DNA of 21,920 nucleotides, from assembly GCF_036688685.1 (NCBI RefSeq), contig NZ_JAQQPS010000039.1:1-21920 (forward strand). Direction: 5' to 3'. This document shows positions 21,869 through 21,920 of this stretch, piece after piece. Numbering within the stretch: the stretch's first letter is position 1; each line of letters starts with the position of its first letter. The notes beneath the pieces were generated by a model that searched no databases, was not told the DNA's origin, and saw nothing but the letters and a program-made list of their open reading frames with translations. The DNA is from JALYUM01 sp036688685. Its GTDB lineage: Bacteria > Pseudomonadota > Gammaproteobacteria > Burkholderiales > Burkholderiaceae_D. A program made the position numbers and the translations under genes.

Positions 21869-21920
21869 AGCCTGACGATAACCTACTTTCACACTGGTTG
21901 CAGCACTATCATCGGCGCAA
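21869..21920 (-). rRNA. rrf: 5S ribosomal RNA, 3' part only
   Basis: Read on the minus strand, the last 52 bases of the window run from GCGCCGATGATAGT through GTGTGAAAGTAGG to ATCGTCAGGC, the standard 3' half of a betaproteobacterial 5S rRNA. The 5' half lies beyond the window edge. A terminator follows directly. Confidence 0.9.

Overview
The window looks like chromosome from a high-GC betaproteobacterium, most likely an Oxalobacteraceae member (Massilia/Duganella/Janthinobacterium type). The taxon is inferred from the 5S rRNA 3' end at the right edge, the rRNA-type promoter and leader at the left edge, and the style of the cobalamin genes; no database search was possible. Both rRNA signals are on the minus strand, so the window appears to be the complete interval between two rrn operons in the same orientation: the 3' end and terminator of one at 21823-21920, and tandem promoters of the next reading leftward out of the window at about 26-167.

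Left region (1-3152). Leftward rRNA-type promoters sit behind an intrinsic terminator. That terminator closes a two-gene minus-strand unit: a 799-residue zinc metalloprotease of the M43 (pappalysin/cytophagalysin) type fused to a seven-repeat beta-propeller lectin domain, translationally coupled (TGATG) to a 99-residue protein of unknown function.

Central region (3153-16171). This is a late-stage cobalamin (vitamin B12) locus, all on the plus strand. cobT-cobS-cobC form a first tight group. A consensus TATAAT overlapping the cobC stop codon, a cobalamin riboswitch and a possible attenuator hairpin then precede a ten-gene operon: btuB-btuC-btuD-cobO-cobB-cobU-cbiB-cobD-btuF-cobQ, with gaps of at most 7 bases and many start/stop overlaps. 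Together these encode corrinoid uptake across both membranes and essentially every step from cobyrinate to adenosylcobalamin. No corrin-ring synthesis gene, bluB or threonine kinase is present here.

Right region (16165-21920). cobQ converges with a minus-strand unit of sensor kinase, LuxR/NarL response regulator and MipA/OmpV-family outer membrane protein. Divergent from it is an unrecognised exported protein. Next come an ArsR-type repressor, with a promoter that predicts a leaderless mRNA, and a coupled SRPBCC (AHSA1-like) protein. A convergent diacylglycerol/lipid kinase gene, a small palindromic repeat, and the terminator and 3' end of 5S rRNA finish the window.

No tRNA, insertion sequence, prophage or CRISPR array was seen. 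The least conventional part is the metalloprotease-lectin gene with its coupled small partner. The best supported regulatory system is the riboswitch-controlled B12 operon.
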